Shown here piece by piece: positions 45,716-58,244 of a stretch of 64,000 nt of DNA (within the stretch, counting starts at the first letter, position 1; each line of letters opens with the position of its first letter). A model generated the notes under the pieces. The model was not told the origin of the DNA. It searched no databases and saw only the letters and a program-made list of their open reading frames with translations. The DNA is from Molossus alvarezi. Lineage: Eukaryota > Chordata > Mammalia > Chiroptera > Molossidae. The DNA lies in NCBI GenBank assembly GCA_037176705.1, contig CM073886.1, positions 126,386,001 to 126,450,000 on the forward strand, given 5' to 3'. Made by a program: the position numbers and the translations under genes.

Positions 45716-47066
45716 GTATAGTCAGTTTCGCATCACAGTGTTTCTCATTAGCAAGAAATGGGTTTAGAGAAGGTATTTTTAGATCACATGGATGTATCAT
45801 CCACTTACCTTTATACATGCCACCAGTTATGAATACTAAATAGATTTTGTGGTTAAGCTCAAGAAACAGGAGATTACATGCTACAACTACACTCTAGAAG
45901 TAAAAATTTGTAAAATAAGCATATACTTATTGGGTTTTAATTAAAGAAAGCTATGTGACTATAAATTTTAATATCTCTAAAATATACCTATTTGTGCCAA
46001 CCGACTGTAAGGAAGCACTCAAGGACGGAGAACAGTGTAAATTGTTTCCCGGAAGCTATGGACAGATTCTAATGATTGGAAATAAGTATTACAAGTAGTC
46101 CACATTCCAGTGTGACTTCAGGAACTTTTTGGGAAGTCTGAGTCCTCTAACGCTGTTAGGGTACTTGTTTACAGCATACACTCAGCTCACATTTTCCTGT
46201 TTTGAGAGATCAACCTAATGATAGTAACTGTATACAAATAGTCTGCATTCCATGTTCATCCTCAGCAATCTTTTCAAGAAAAATTACTGATGGAGAACTT
46301 CAGTTTCCTCTTCCAGGGGAGGCATAAAATGTCAAAAATGGTCAGATTGGAGCCAATGACCGGGAGGGTTTTATGAAGGACAGGTGTTCTCCAGGGAGTC
46401 GGAGAGTTTGCTTAGGGAGGGAAGGCTGCAAACGTTCAGCAGAAGGGAGAAAGAGAAGGGTGAGGAGACAGGAGAGAGGACACAGGCTGAGGATCGTAAG
46501 TCCCCCGTCTTGTCTAAAGCGTGAGTTTACACTAACACGTTGTGGGAAAGGGGTTGGAGGAATGAAGCAATGCCTTCAGAAGGAATGATTTGAATGTTGG
46601 GCTGAAGAATTTGGACTTGATCCAACCATTTGGGTCCATAATCAGGGGCGTGGCAAAATGAAAATGGTATTTAGGAAGATTAAGCCAGCAGGAGAAGGGT
46701 CTGGAATCCCGGCTCAGGCAGAGGAAGGCATGCATGAGGACAGGAGGCCTTGTCAGGGGAGTGTTGGGGGCGGGGAGGAAGAAGGGGAGTTCCTAAGGAA
46801 CGCTTACCTTGAAGCAACAGCCAATTATGGTCTGACAATTAGTAGGAAAAGGAAGATTCATAGACAAGTCCAAAATTTTAAGTCTTCAAGTTTAAGAAAA
46901 TAGTGATGGTGCTGGGGATAGGGAAGTATATTCATTAGCTGCTCTTTGGATTGCTAGCTATTTGCATGCAAAGGTTCTGCCTGCTTTAACAGCCTTTGTG
47001 CCCAGCCAAGCAAATTAGCAGCCATTTATTGCTAATTTGAAGGACTTGTCATAGGTGTTCCAAGGT
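45716..47066. other. Gene-free sequence
   Basis: AT-rich to about 46260, then GA-rich. 46540-46720 has the flavour of an old unclassified mammalian repeat ('gggctgaagaatttggacttgatcc'). Confidence 0.35.
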
Positions 47067-47438
47067 TTTCTTAAAAATTGTATTATGTATTAGTTTGGGG
47101 TGTACAGCTTACTGGTTAGATAATAATACACTTCATATAGTATTTCCTTTGATATTTCCAGTACCCAACTGGTACCATACATAGTTATCACAATATTATT
47201 GACTATATTTCCTATGCTTTACTTATTTCACCATGACTGCTCGATAACTACCAATTTGTGCTTCTTAGTCCCTTCACCTCTTTCACCCAGTGCCCCAACC
47301 CCTCCCCTCTGGCAAACACCAGTTCTCTCTGTATCTGTGAGTCTGTTTTAATTGTGTCTGTTCATTTATTTTGTTCTTTAGATTCTACATATAAGTGAAA
47401 TCTATTTGTCTTTCTCTGGATAAAAAAGCTATGGTACA

Positions 47439-47680
47439 GCCCTGGCCGGTTTGGCTCAGCGGTTAGAGGGTCGGCCTGCGGTCCGGAGAGACCCGGGTTC
47501 GGTTCCCGCTAAGGGCACATACCTTGGTTGCAGTTTGTCCCCAGCCCTGGTTGGGTCGTGTGGGTGGCAACCACTCGATGTGTCGCTTTCACGTCGATGT
47601 TTCTCTCTCTCTCTCTCCCTCTCACTCTATCTGAACAAAATATCGAAAAATGTCCTCGGGTGAGGATTAAAAAAAAAAAA
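47439..47680 (+). mobile_element. Ves SINE, younger type, nested in L1
   Basis: Head GCCCTGGCCGGTTTGGCTCA to 'gtcctcgggtgaggatt' and an A tail. The identical TSD AAAAAAGCTATGGTACA at 47422-47438 and 47681-47697 splits the L1 ORF2 relic. Confidence 0.97.
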
Positions 47681-47741
47681 AAAAAAGCTATGGTACATAT
47701 ATACAATGGAATATTACTTGGCCATAAAAAATAAGAAAATC

Positions 47742-47990
47742 TGCCCTGGCCGATTTGGCTCAGCAGTTGTCGCATTGGCCTACAGACCAATGAGTCTCGG
47801 GTTTGGTTCTGGTCAAGGGCACGTACCTTGGTTGCGCTTCATCCCCTGCCCTGGTTGGGTTGTGTGGGAGGCAGTCACTCAATGTGTCCCTTTCACGTTG
47901 ATGTTTCTCTCTCTCTCTCCCCCCCCCCCTCCCACTCTATCTGAACAAATGTGGGAAAATGTCCTCGGGTGAGGATAAAAAAAAAAAAAA
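47742..47990 (+). mobile_element. Ves SINE, younger type, nested in L1
   Basis: Head GCCCTGGCCGATTTGGCTCA to 'gtcctcgggtgaggat' plus A run, inserted about 45 bp beyond the end of the previous SINE's duplication. The flanks share an imperfect AAGAAAATCT / AAGAATGAAATCT duplication. A run of about 11 C interrupts its CT-rich region. Confidence 0.94.
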
Positions 47991-48055
47991 AGAATGAAAT
48001 CTTACCATTTGCAACAGCAAATGGACCTAGAAGTTCAGTGAAATAAGTCAGGGTT

Positions 48056-49050
48056 TCTTGAACTTCAAAGGAGGGAGGAAATCACCCTTCATCCCATTGT
48101 ACCTGGTAGAGCTGGGGTGGGATCACCTTCCCTTGAGGCACATCAGCCTCTTGGGGAGGACTGGCTACCTGGACAGAGCCAAGATTCTGTTGAGAAAGAG
48201 GAAGGGGAGGGCAGACCGGTAGGCCTTTAGCCATGTTTATTACATAGGGATCTTGGTGGCCATTATAAGGAGTTTGGACTTTACTCTGATTACATGGACA
48301 GCACTGGAGAATTTTAGATAGTGAGGTAACGTGATCACCCTGTTTAATGTTTCAGTAGTTAATTGAAGGGAGACACAAGTGGAAGTGGAAAGATTAGTTA
48401 GGAAGGTATTGAGAGTCCAGGCAAGACGTGTGGGAGCTTGGGTTGTAATAATAGCAAAGGTGATGGAGAGAAGGGAGCAGAGGTGGAGCAGACGTACTTG
48501 TCAGCAGGAGAGGAGTTGGGGAAAGTGAAGACCTAGAAGTTCTTGGCTTAAACCAGGTGGATGGTGAGATCATTTACAGAGACGGTGAAGAGTTGAGCAG
48601 GAACAGGTGTGGTCAGAGAGTATTCAGGAGTTCTGTGTTAGGATCAGGACCCCTGTTCGACACTTAGTGACGATGCCAGGGAGGCTGAGTAGAGTCTGCA
48701 GCACAGTGGAGAGGCTCAGGCTGAAGGTAGCAGTGTGGGGCCAACAGCCTTTAGATAATGTTTAAAGCCATGGACTTGATGAGCTTCCCCCTGCAGGGGA
48801 AAAAGCGGGGCAGGGGGAGCTAGAGAAGTGAAGAATCTGTGACACTACAATATTTAGGGGTCAAGCAGAGGAAGAGAAACCAATATAGGAGGCCAAGAAA
48901 GAAAAAAAGGGGGAAAAGCCAGTGAAGTAAAAGGAAAACCAAACCAACTGGGTGTCATGGAAGCAAAGCAGAGCATGTCTCTCCATGGCAGTGGCCTACT
49001 GGGCCAAGTGCATAGCAGAAGGTGAGTGATATAGAGAAGGATTTGATCAG
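48056..49050. other. Old unclassified repeat-like sequence
   Basis: 'ggagtttggactttactctgattac...gagaattttagatagtgaggtaacgtgatcacc' and the following 'gggagcagaggtggagcag' form a phrase order common to an ancient mammalian interspersed repeat whose name I cannot fix. No exon. Confidence 0.35.
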
Positions 49051-49863
49051 AGCAGAGTTCGTGGAGGGGAGGGTCAGGAGCACAGAGTGCGTGGAGGGGA
49101 GGGTCAGGAGCACAGAGTGCGTGCAGGGGAGGGTCAGGAGCACAGAGTGCGTGCAGGGGAGGGTCAGGAGCACAGAGTGCGTGCAGGGGAGGGTCAGGAG
49201 CACAGAGTGCGTGCAGGGGAGGGTCAGGAGCACAGAGTGCGTGCAGGGGAGGGTCAGGAGCACAGAGTGCGTGCAGGGGAGGGTCAGGAGCACAGAGTGC
49301 GTGCAGGGGAGGGTCAGGAGCACAGAGTGCGTGGAGGGGAGGGTCAGGAGCACAGAGTGCGTGCAGGGGAGGGTCAGGAGCACAGAGTGCGTGGAGGGGA
49401 GGGTCAGGAGCACAGAGTGTGTGCAGGGGAGGGTCAGGAGCACAGAGTGCGTGGAGGGGAGGGTCAGGAGCACAGAGTGCGTGCAGGGGAGGGTCAGGAG
49501 CACAGAGTGCATGGAGGGGAGGGTCAGGAGCACAGAGTGAGTGCAGGGGAGGGTCAGGAGCACAGAGTGCGTGCAGGGGAGGGTCAGGAGCACAGAGTGA
49601 GTGCAGGGGAGGGTCAGGAGCACAGAGTGCATGGAGGGGAGGGTCAGGAGCACAGAGCGAGTGCAGGGGAGGGTCAGGAGCACAGAGTGCGTGCAGGGGA
49701 GGGTCAGGAGCACAGAGTGCATGGAGGGGAGGGTCAGGAGCACAGAGTGCGTGCAGGGGAGGGTCAGGAGCACAGAGTGCGTGCAGGGGAGGGTCAGGAG
49801 CACAGAGTGAGTGCAGGGGAGGGTCAGGAGCACAGAGTGCATGGAGGGGAGGGTCAGGAGCAC
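49051..49863. repeat. 30-bp minisatellite, ~27 units, no indels
   Basis: After one degenerate unit (49051-49080), 26 consecutive 30-bp units (49081-49860) keep exact register. Each contains GGGGAGGGTCAGGAGCACAG and then a variable block: GTGCGTGCA, GTGCGTGGA, GTGAGTGCA, GTGCATGGA, with single GTGTGTGCA and GCGAGTGCA. G-type and C-type units alternate at 49321-49560. Because 30 is divisible by three, several frames stay open on both strands across the array. These encode only decapeptide repeats and are not considered genes. Confidence 0.98.
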
Positions 49864-51390
49864 AGCTGAAGTGCGTTCAGAAGAGAAGATTCGGGAAGCA
49901 CAATTCCTAAGAAACCAAAAGTAGACAATACTTTCCAGATGAGGTTTTTTATTGATTTATTTATTTAATGTTATTCCTGAGAAAGAGAAATGTCCGATTA
50001 TCCAGAACCTATTGCGGTTTTCATTTGAAAGACGTTGGTGGCCCAACAATTTCTGGCTTCTCTCGATCCCTGTCCCTACACACTCCTCCTGCAGAAAGAC
50101 ACCAGGCTCTTCAGTCTCCACTGAAGAGGTTAGGGCTCATGGCGCACAAGACTCCATTGGGATCTAAATGGTCCCACGTATTATTTTGCTTGCTTTTCGG
50201 TTGCACTTAGCTGATGCCAGGAAGATTGTTCAATGTAAATATAAATGTAAATTAATTTACATAAATTAACTATCAATCACACTTACTGCAAACCCTCAAC
50301 TTGAACTATCAAGTCCCATATCTTCTTTGCCCCATTGCCCCAAAGGTGTCCTTCTCGGCCCTTTAAACGTACATCTCCCAGAAAGCAGAGCAGGGCAGAC
50401 GTTGTGTGGGAGCCTGTCCCTTTCCCTCCCCCTCATCTCCTGGCCTCAGCACAATCAAAACTCTGTTCAGAACTTGGCTGGCTGCTGCTTTTCCCACATT
50501 CGATCAGGGAACACTTAAAGCTGTACAGTGTCCCTGTCCTGCCAGAAGGCCTATGGGCAGGGTGCCTCTTCGGGCCGACACAAAGACTCACTGTCCGGGG
50601 CATCTGTGCCAGCGCAGTGGCCACATATGGGTTATCAATAAGGCTTTTGACTTTTTTCTTTATGTCACATCGTCATCCCACTAAATGTCATTCAAGCCAG
50701 GAAGCAAAATGTATATTCTAGACTAAGACGTTGCCTGCCCTATAGCTATGGGGAAACACAGCGACTTTTCAGTTTAAATGTACTCCTTCCAGAAAGGTGT
50801 CATACATTTTTTTTTCACACCTGGTATAGTTTTCTACTTTAAATGGATGTTGTGTGATTTGATGGACTGTTTTGACTAATTTAATTGTCTGTTTTGGAAC
50901 CTCTATTGGTAGATAGAGAGTTAAGGTTCAGCACCCACAAAGGTTGCTTCTCACCGGAGCCAAAAACTACAGCAGGCACAAGAAAAGGACAAAGTTTAAC
51001 AAAATAGGTGTCGGTCCCTCGCTGCCAGGGTGCATGCCCATGGCGGCTCGTCCCCTTACGCGTCTCAGTTCACTTTGGGGCAGAGTTTCTGTTCCCCACC
51101 ACAAAATAACGTTTGGAGCTGGCCAGCCCCCCGTCAGCTACCAAGCGGTTTCAACAATGTCTTTCCCAAACTGCCCTGCAGAAGGGAATCTGAAAATTCA
51201 GGGACAAGTGTCTGAGCGAAGCTGTGTCCAAATCGTCTGTTTCCTTTCATCGCACACAGACGTGGCAGACACAGCTGTAAAAGGCACATGGTCTTCCACT
51301 AAGACTTTGTTAACTGGTAAACCTGCAGACTGATAGGGACCGATCGGAAGAAGAGGCTGCTAGTCTAGAAGGCCAGGCTGGCCCTCATAC
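49864..51390. other. Gene-free sequence
   Basis: Unique sequence. No supported exon. Confidence 0.35.
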
Positions 51391-51530
51391 CACAGACATT
51401 TACCGAGGCCTGACTATGGACAGGGTTGGGAAGGATATAACACGCGTCCTGCCTTCATTGGACTTGTAATCTAACTGCGGGGCCCGAAGGCAGACACTGA
51501 CTAGTGCAAGCGACAGCACAGGACCCAGTA
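51391..51530 (+). mobile_element. L2-like LINE fragment
   Basis: 'catttaccgaggcctgactatggacagggtt', 'gaaggatataacac' and 'gacttgtaatctaactgcgggg' follow the order of the L2 phrase on accumulating fragments ('tactgagcacctactatgtgcc...gagcttacattctagtgggg'). Confidence 0.5.
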
Positions 51531-52149
51531 ACTGTCGGCCGCGTGGCAGATAAAGTAAGTGCTCCTTACTGAGAGGCCGTGATCATCACAAACACTGCGT
51601 GTCAACACTGTGTACATTACTTTATTTTCTGAACTGTTATCCCCACTCAACAGGTGGGACTTGACCTCTGACCTTGTCCCCATTCTGGAGAAAGCAAAGA
51701 GAGTGGTATCGGTGTGCAGGGGCCTGGAATCGGGAATGTGCCCGACGGCTGGCAGACGCTGGTCTGGGGTGAGGGACCCACTGAGGGGAGGGGAGAGCAG
51801 CGAACCCTGGGGCCTGTGTTAGTCTGCTCACCACTGTACCCCACGTTTGGCACAGCGCCTTGCACACCATGGCTGCTCAGCAAATGTCTTAACAAATGGC
51901 CCTCTGGTTTATGGCTGTGGCCTAGACCACGTACAGTGGAATCAAGGTGATCAGTGAATGAAAACCATACACCAGACAGCCTCAGGACCCAATGTCAACG
52001 TCTCCCAGTTGCCAACTCGTTATTACAGTGAAGCGTTCAAGTGGGGAGTCACCCCACAACGAGACAGTCTGACAGCGATCGTAGCTACAACCCACTGGGG
52101 TGCCTCCCATGGAAGCACTGGGGTGCCACTCCACGTGTCCCACCCTGGC
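51531..52149. other. Gene-free sequence; possible L2 terminus at 51820-51900
   Basis: 'tttggcacagcgccttgcacaccatggctgctcagcaaatgtctt' resembles an L2 3' terminus. Otherwise unclassified. Confidence 0.4.
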
Positions 52150-52490
52150 CTGCATGACTGTGGCAGGTCTGGCCTGGCCCCCTGCAGCCTCAGCTCCTCC
52201 TGCCCTCCCTCCTGCACTCCTGCCGCACTCACCGCCTCCTTACTGCTCAGCTCCACCCAAGAACCTGTACTTTCCATGCTGCGTTCAGGTCTATGTCCCC
52301 CCCCACACACCTTACGACCCCACTCTGCTACCTGGTTACCTATTCGCTTATCTGCTGACTTTACCTACACACACGCCAGGACATGGGCCCAGAAAGGCAG
52401 GATTCTGTCTGCCCTCTTCACTTCTGTGTCCCCGGCATTGAGGACAGGGTCCGGCCGGTCGGGACCGCTCACACACTGCAGCTCTGACTG
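52150..52490 (+). mobile_element. L2-like LINE 3' fragment
   Basis: A C/T-rich stretch with 'cctgcactcctgccgcactc' followed by 'gggcccagaaaggcaggattctgtctgccctc' and 'cattgaggacagggtcc' follows the L2 layout, substantially diverged. Confidence 0.5.
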
Positions 52491-52981
52491 ATGGCCTCTT
52501 TCTCTGGCTCTCAAATACCTGCTTACACAGAACAGGATTTTGTTCAAGAAACGTTACATGGAAATTGATGGGAGGAGCTTGAAAACGAGGGGCAGAGTGG
52601 CCAGAACCCAGACCAACCTGCTTATAAAAGACGCCTTTGCCCAGAGAGGGGAAGACACACCTTAAAACCTCTGGCCAAGTGTGTGCTTTCTTAGGACACT
52701 TTCTACACGCTAGGCTTCTGAAACACTGCACGGTCTCAGCAAGAAGAGTCGTGAATTGGCCAAAACAGCCAATTCGCAGGACTTCAAGTCTCTACTCCCA
52801 GTCTCGGCCCAGTAAACCGGCGACAAGCATTGTGGACCTCGAAACCAACGGGGTGGCTCTGCTGTACCAGGACCAGGCACAGGCCTCCGTCCGGTGACAG
52901 GAGTGAGCTGGGGACACTCAGCAGCCTTATTTTCATTATTTCTTTCCTTCACTGAGCACTTCTAAGGGACTCACTACCATG
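52491..52981. other. Gene-free sequence
   Basis: Nothing recognised. Confidence 0.35.
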
Positions 52982-52997
52982 AAAATGCGTTAAAATA

Positions 52998-53242
52998 GCC
53001 CTGGCCAGTTTTGCTCAGTGGTTAGAGCGTCGGCCTGTGCTCCAGAGAGACCCGGGTTCGGTTCCCGCTAAGGGCACGTACCTCAGTTGCAGTTTGTCCC
53101 CGGCCCTGGTTGGGCTGTGCAGGTGGCAGCCACTCGATGTGTCCCTTTCACGTCGATGTTTCTCTTCCTCTCTCTCCCTCCCACTCTATCTGAGCAAAAA
53201 ATGGAAAAATGTCCTCAGGTGAGGATAAAGAAAAATAAAAAC
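52998..53242 (+). mobile_element. Ves SINE, younger type
   Basis: Head GCCCTGGCCAGTTTTGCTCA, B box GGGTTCGGTTCCCGCTAAGG, tail 'gtcctcaggtgaggat' plus A-rich stretch. Identical TSD AAAATGCGTTAAAATA at 52982-52997 and 53243-53258. Confidence 0.97.
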
Positions 53243-53258
53243 AAAATGCGTTAAAATA

Positions 53259-55339
53259 GGCTGACTTTGCCCCAGGTTTGAGCCCTCGTGGTCCCAGGAG
53301 AACACGTGTCGTGGGATCTGACACTGTGCTCTAGAAATTTCTTTTGTGCAGGTGGAGATTTCCAAGGCCACAGAATGATGAGTTCAAAATAATCATAAAC
53401 GTAAAATCATGATGTCTCGGCTTTTCCTGAAAGACTTCCTGGTGAGATGGTAATTTTATGAATATGCCTTTAGCACCACTCTGTATAAGGGAGTGGGCTA
53501 ACAGTATGGTGGATCCAAAGGAGAACGAGATGTGGTCCGTGTCTTCAAACTTTGTTTATCGTTCACTGGGCGAGCAATCATGCGCCAGGGTCCAGGTGTT
53601 CAGAAAAAAGTGCTGTAGAAGCCAAAGAATAGAGAGATGGGAGAAAATAAAGACCGCTTCGTGGAGGGGAAGACACCCACACTGATCTTGAAGCCTGGGT
53701 GAAACGTCCCCACGCCTCGGTGGTGGAGAGCCTTGGTTTGTAGCCTTTGCCGATTGTTGTGGTGTAAATATTCCCACGGGGGCTGATTTCAAGTTAATGA
53801 TATGGTGTCACTGAGCACAGAGTTGGAAGGAGGTGCCAGGTCCCGCAAACTGTCTGTGAGTCACCCGCCGAGCTCTGGACCATGAAATCAGCCTGACTTG
53901 TTGCTTTAATGAATGAATTCACCAGTATTAGAAACACCTAAGACAACATTATTCTGTCCTCCCCGCACCTCATCCCGACCTTTCAAGACTGTGTCTGTTC
54001 TTCCGGTCTCTGTCCCCCGCTCCTGACTGGCCTGCCCCGTGTGGATATCAGCTCGGCCAGCCTGTGATTCCGGCTGCTCCTCGGAGCATGGCCGCGATGA
54101 CGTTGGGCCCCTGCTGTCACGAGGCGTGAAGCGTGGCACCTGCCCCCTTCCTGGTGTTGACACGTCTGCTCTCCTCCATAATGAAAAGCAGTTAGGGGGC
54201 TGCGAGCTAGGCAGGGTGTTCGCTGTTTCTGGAGCAACTGGAAGGGACCGCTGGAGGGATTGCTGGGGAGCTTGGGGGAAGGAGGATGCGAGCCCGCTGA
54301 GCCCCAGCATTTGTACTTCCTGTTCCTTTCACTGCCCTTGAAAAAACGCCCCACCAGTGTGTTCTCCTTAAGTCTCCGCACCTTTGACTGGTCTTATCAC
54401 CCTAAGGACTACATTTGCAAAGCCCGGCCCTGGGATGCCTTCGGTTGCCATCCAATGTCCTCAGTGCATGCCTCAGCTTGTGTCCTGAGGATGCTGTTTA
54501 AAAACTCGCCAAAGAACACGTGACGTTGTTGGCCAACTTCCACATTTGTCCCACTCAGCCCGAGGTGGCCTGTGAGGACAGGTGATCTCGCCGCACATCA
54601 GCTCCACTTACCTTGAGGCCCAGCCGCTCCCCGGGTGCGGTCGCCACACACGTGGCCGCTGCAGGTTCTCGTCAGCACGTGCTCCTTTTCGTGCCGCTGG
54701 TTTCTCTTTCAGAACTTCTGTGCGTTGTTTCCAGCAGCTCCTGTTCGTGTTCAGGGGTGTCTGAAACCGCCAGCCTCAGGTCATGGTTCCTCTTTTGTTT
54801 GTTTGTTGAAGTGATCTCATGTCATGTGCTGTCTGGTTGATGCTGTGTAAAACTCCCCAAGATGTTCTGTTCAGATCACACAGGCTTCTTTAGGCTGCCA
54901 AGAGCCCTCATACGTACGAGCTACGGCACTTTCGCTCGGGAGAAACTGTGGTTGGCAATTCAATCCAGTGAACCACAAAAGAAAGGAAATTCTGGCTTAG
55001 AATTGTCACTGTACTCGGGCCCAGGACGAGGTGTGCCAAGGGGCGGCCGTGACCAAGAAGACGACTGCAGTATAAAATCACTCAATGACAGAGCAGAAGG
55101 ACGAGGCCTGGCTGCCAGGGTGTCACCAGTCTCTCCGGGTTCCTCCCGAATGGACCACTGAAGAATTCTGCCCAAAGCCCTAGCAACCTGGCTCCATCAA
55201 TATAACTTTCTGGAACGTCTGCTGAGCACCACTGTGGACACAGACTGGGGAAGCCCAAGAAGTAGAACCTGAAGCCCCACAGGGACTCAGACCTGAGCGA
55301 GAACGTAGACTCCAGTGGAGAATTCCCCAGCCATGTCTG
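53259..55339. other. Gene-free sequence
   Basis: Unique sequence of mixed composition. No exon with consistent splice sites. Confidence 0.35.
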
Positions 55340-55510
55340 TCATGAGGATCACCTGGCTAAGGGATAGGCGGCAAGGCCAGCGTACAGCTTCCCCAAGACC
55401 GTGCCCCTGAACCGACTGACCACGGCCGCGGGCACTGAGTCTGTGGGTCTGGTTCAGGGCCTCGGAATCTGTATCGAACACGTGCCGCAGTCAGGCTGAT
55501 GGTCAGTGTG
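55340..55510 (+). mobile_element. Possible diverged MER5-type MITE
   Basis: 'aggatcacctggctaa' and 'gtctggttcagggcctcggaatctgtatcg' recall the MER5A interior but are interrupted by unrelated sequence. Low confidence. Confidence 0.35.
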
Positions 55511-55659
55511 GGAAACAGGGTGGGTGGAGCCGGAATGAGGCTCCAGCTCTAGGGTGCCTGTGCCGTGTCATTGCCGGGCAGCCCCGAGGTGGGGCCCTGT
55601 GTCGGACCTGCTCGAGGACGGGGATCCGAGAGTGGACTTAATTACGGTCTGACCTTTCT

Positions 55660-55845
55660 TACATCTGTCCCACCTTGCACTCGACTTCCTGACCAGGACA
55701 CGGATCTGGACCTCAGTTTCTCTGTCTGTAAGATGGGGACAGTAGCAGTATCTACAGGGAAGGTTTAAATCAGGGAGTATCCACAGGACACTAAGTGTTC
55801 AAAATAGTAAGTGCTTAGTAAATGTCAGAGAGGCCTATCGGTGTT
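55660..55845 (+). mobile_element. MIR fragment
   Basis: 'tggacctcagtttctctgtctgtaagatggggacagtagcagta' and 'gtaagtgcttagtaaatgtcag' are the clear MIR 3' half and terminus. Confidence 0.85.
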
Positions 55846-55889
55846 GTTGTTGTCGTCACTGTTAGGACATCAAGCCACTAAGCTGACTT

Positions 55890-56130
55890 CTGCCTCATGC
55901 CGCAGATCGGGGGTACTGCCCCTTCCACCCCGCTCAGACCCCAGCTCCTCGGCCCCGGCGGCTGACCTTTGTGCATTGCTTCCCTTTCCTTCCTTTTCAC
56001 TGCCTGTCTGTCCCAGTTCCACACCCACCAAGGAGTCACCTTCCCCAGGAAGCTCGTCCATCGCTGGACCACTCCTACCTTTAAGCATCCTGCCCGGAAA
56101 CCAGGCTCCCTGAGGCCAGCATTTTACAAC
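55890..56130 (+). mobile_element. L2-like LINE 3' fragment
   Basis: 'tttgtgcattgcttccctttcc', 'ggagtcaccttccccaggaagctcgtcc' and 'ggctccctgaggccagcat' match the L2 3' order. Confidence 0.6.
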
Positions 56131-58164
56131 ACGGGCATTTAAAAGCCTCTGTATGAAGAGAGGGGCGTCGGGATTCTCTGCCTGTTGTCACCCTTGATTT
56201 GTTTTTCCCTCACCCCTGGCATCTCTAGACACTGAGGACAGCTTTGACGCTAACTGAAGTTGACAAGGGAGCCTGCCGCCTCCCTTGCTGAGATGGCACA
56301 GTTTTGTTTATTTCGCTTCACTTTGGTAACGGTGCCTTCCCGTTGCTGGCTGGGTCTCTGCTCCTTCCCCATCATCTGCTCCTTTCATGTCTTCATTCAG
56401 CACACATTGCGCAGGGTGTTAGCTGAGTGAGAATTTTTGCTTCATGAAAATGTTACCAAATACTGACACCATGAAGGGGGAAGCACCAGATGTCTGTCTG
56501 CGGGGAAAGCGAAGTGCTGGCGTGGGAGGGGCCGAGCCGCCAGCTCCTCCAGGTTTCCAGCGCTGAGGTTTGGCTCCGTGCGCCCCCTCGGGGCCTCATC
56601 GCTGACCCCACATTCCATCGCCCGCACCATTCCGGAGACGTCGTCAGCCCCACTGCTGATCTGAGCCTGCAGCCTGGGGTCTGTCCGTTTCCTCCGTTTC
56701 AAGCTGAAAACTCAGACACACTTGCTGGAAAAGTTTGACCGAAATGACACATACAAGTGTGTGCCCTGCTGTGATCAACTGCTGTCCTCTGCCTGGGGCT
56801 GTGGAAACTCTCTCCGGCGCACAGAGCTGTCGGTGATACAGGCCACTCGTGGCTGGAGGGGATGGACAGCTGCCAAACCTCGACCAGAAGTATTTTATGT
56901 TTTCGTGCCCAACTGAGGGCAAGAGGTAATAAAACAGTGGTCTCTGATTTTAGCAAGGAATTGGGGGTGGGGACCGGTTCTCCATAACGGTAATACTAAA
57001 GACATCAAGACAGTGAGTAGACTTCAGGGGATCGTCGTAAAATGCAGTTTTCCCTTCTCGCCACGTTAAAATCCATGCATAGTTTATAATCTTTGGGTCC
57101 TAATTCGTTATTGCATTCGGGAGTAAATGAGATTCTGCAGATGAAGCTAATGGTAAAATTTGGAGAGAGGATAAAAAGAAATTCTTTCAGAACTCATAGT
57201 CATCTAGAATTAAAAATATTAATTCACCAAAGCCCACAAAGCTTAACTTTACTTGGAAGAAGACTCTCACCACTGTGCCCAGACCGAAGACACTTCCAAG
57301 GGTTAGAGCGCCGTGGTGTTGAACGAGAAGGTCTTAGCTTCACCTGTCTGGTTCTATGCTATGAATTCCAGACCCGTTGAGCTCGGTGGGGAGGTGAAAA
57401 AGCACACTGAAATGTGGATCAGGGCGGTGGGCAGGATTCTGCCAACTCTGATACTCAGGAAGGTGGGAGTGGGTTCACTCACCGCCCGTGCATCTTCATT
57501 GTCTTCCTCTTCCTTTTCTCATATTACAGAAAGGTTTCTTAGCATTGTTACTGTCGGCATCTATTGAAGACCAAAAGCATGTCATTTCACTGTTGTGAGG
57601 TAAAGCTCGGTATTTGTCATGGGCCTGGACCGCTGTTGCCTCTTTAAAAAATAACCCACAGATCACATGATCAGGGGTGGGGAATCCCAGAGAAACCTCC
57701 TTCTTCACCAGGTAACAGTTGCATAGTTTGTAGCTGAGATGCTTGCAAAGCAACCCAATTCAACAATTCAGTGACAACTACCCTGATCATTTTTCATTTT
57801 TGCTGTTTTGAGTGCAACCAAATACTAGGGTCAATAAAATTATAACTGCTTATATAATAGATGACTCATTGCCCATCTCACATCATAAAGTTCTGTGTCC
57901 CTCATCCAACTTTTCACTTCCCCTCATTCTTTCCCTACTCCCAGAATTGCTCACATGTTTATTGCCGAGCATAAAGTTTTCTGAAGGAAATTTAAAAAAT
58001 AATAATAAGATTTGATATGCTTCCTTTTATAAGCAAGACTCAAGTTTGGACTCAAATGATATAGGAAGACATTTTTTTATTGTTCCTGACTGTGTCTAGA
58101 GGTGACTAAGATCATAATGTTTCCTCTTGCTCTGATATTTATGAGTTTTTTTAGAAGGCAGGTG
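56131..58164. other. Gene-free sequence left of the large L1
   Basis: No exon or repeat recognised. The composition becomes AT-rich towards 58 kb. The last bases (58165-58177, CAATTTTAATTTT) are the left candidate TSD of the L1 insertion that follows. Confidence 0.4.
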
Positions 58165-58244
58165 CAATTTTAATTTTATTTTTATTTTGTTTGCTTTATT
58201 TTTATTTATTATTATTATGCTCTAGATTTGCTTTTTTTTCTTTT

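Larger units (their letters stand above)
47067..48055 (-). mobile_element. Older LINE-1 with 5' inversion (twin priming), carrying two SINEs
   Basis: 47067-47418 is an L1 3' end on the minus strand (the plus strand shows 'attagtttggggtgtacagc', then 'attctacatataagtgaaat'). From 47419 the sequence switches to the plus strand of the adjacent upstream ORF2 segment (AAAGCTATGGTACATATATA, 'caatggaatattacttggcc', then after a SINE 'aatgaaatcttaccatttgc' to 'agtgaaataagtca'). The two parts meet at neighbouring positions of the L1 sequence, as expected from twin-primed reverse transcription. Confidence 0.85.

Noticed and set aside
49051..49863. CRISPR-like array
   Set aside because: Units are contiguous 30-mers with no unique spacers, in a mammalian sequence. 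This is a minisatellite.
48955..49869. Open frames of 302 (minus) and 260 (plus) residues
   Set aside because: Decapeptide repeats produced by the 30-bp minisatellite, simultaneously open in several frames. No flanking coding sequence.
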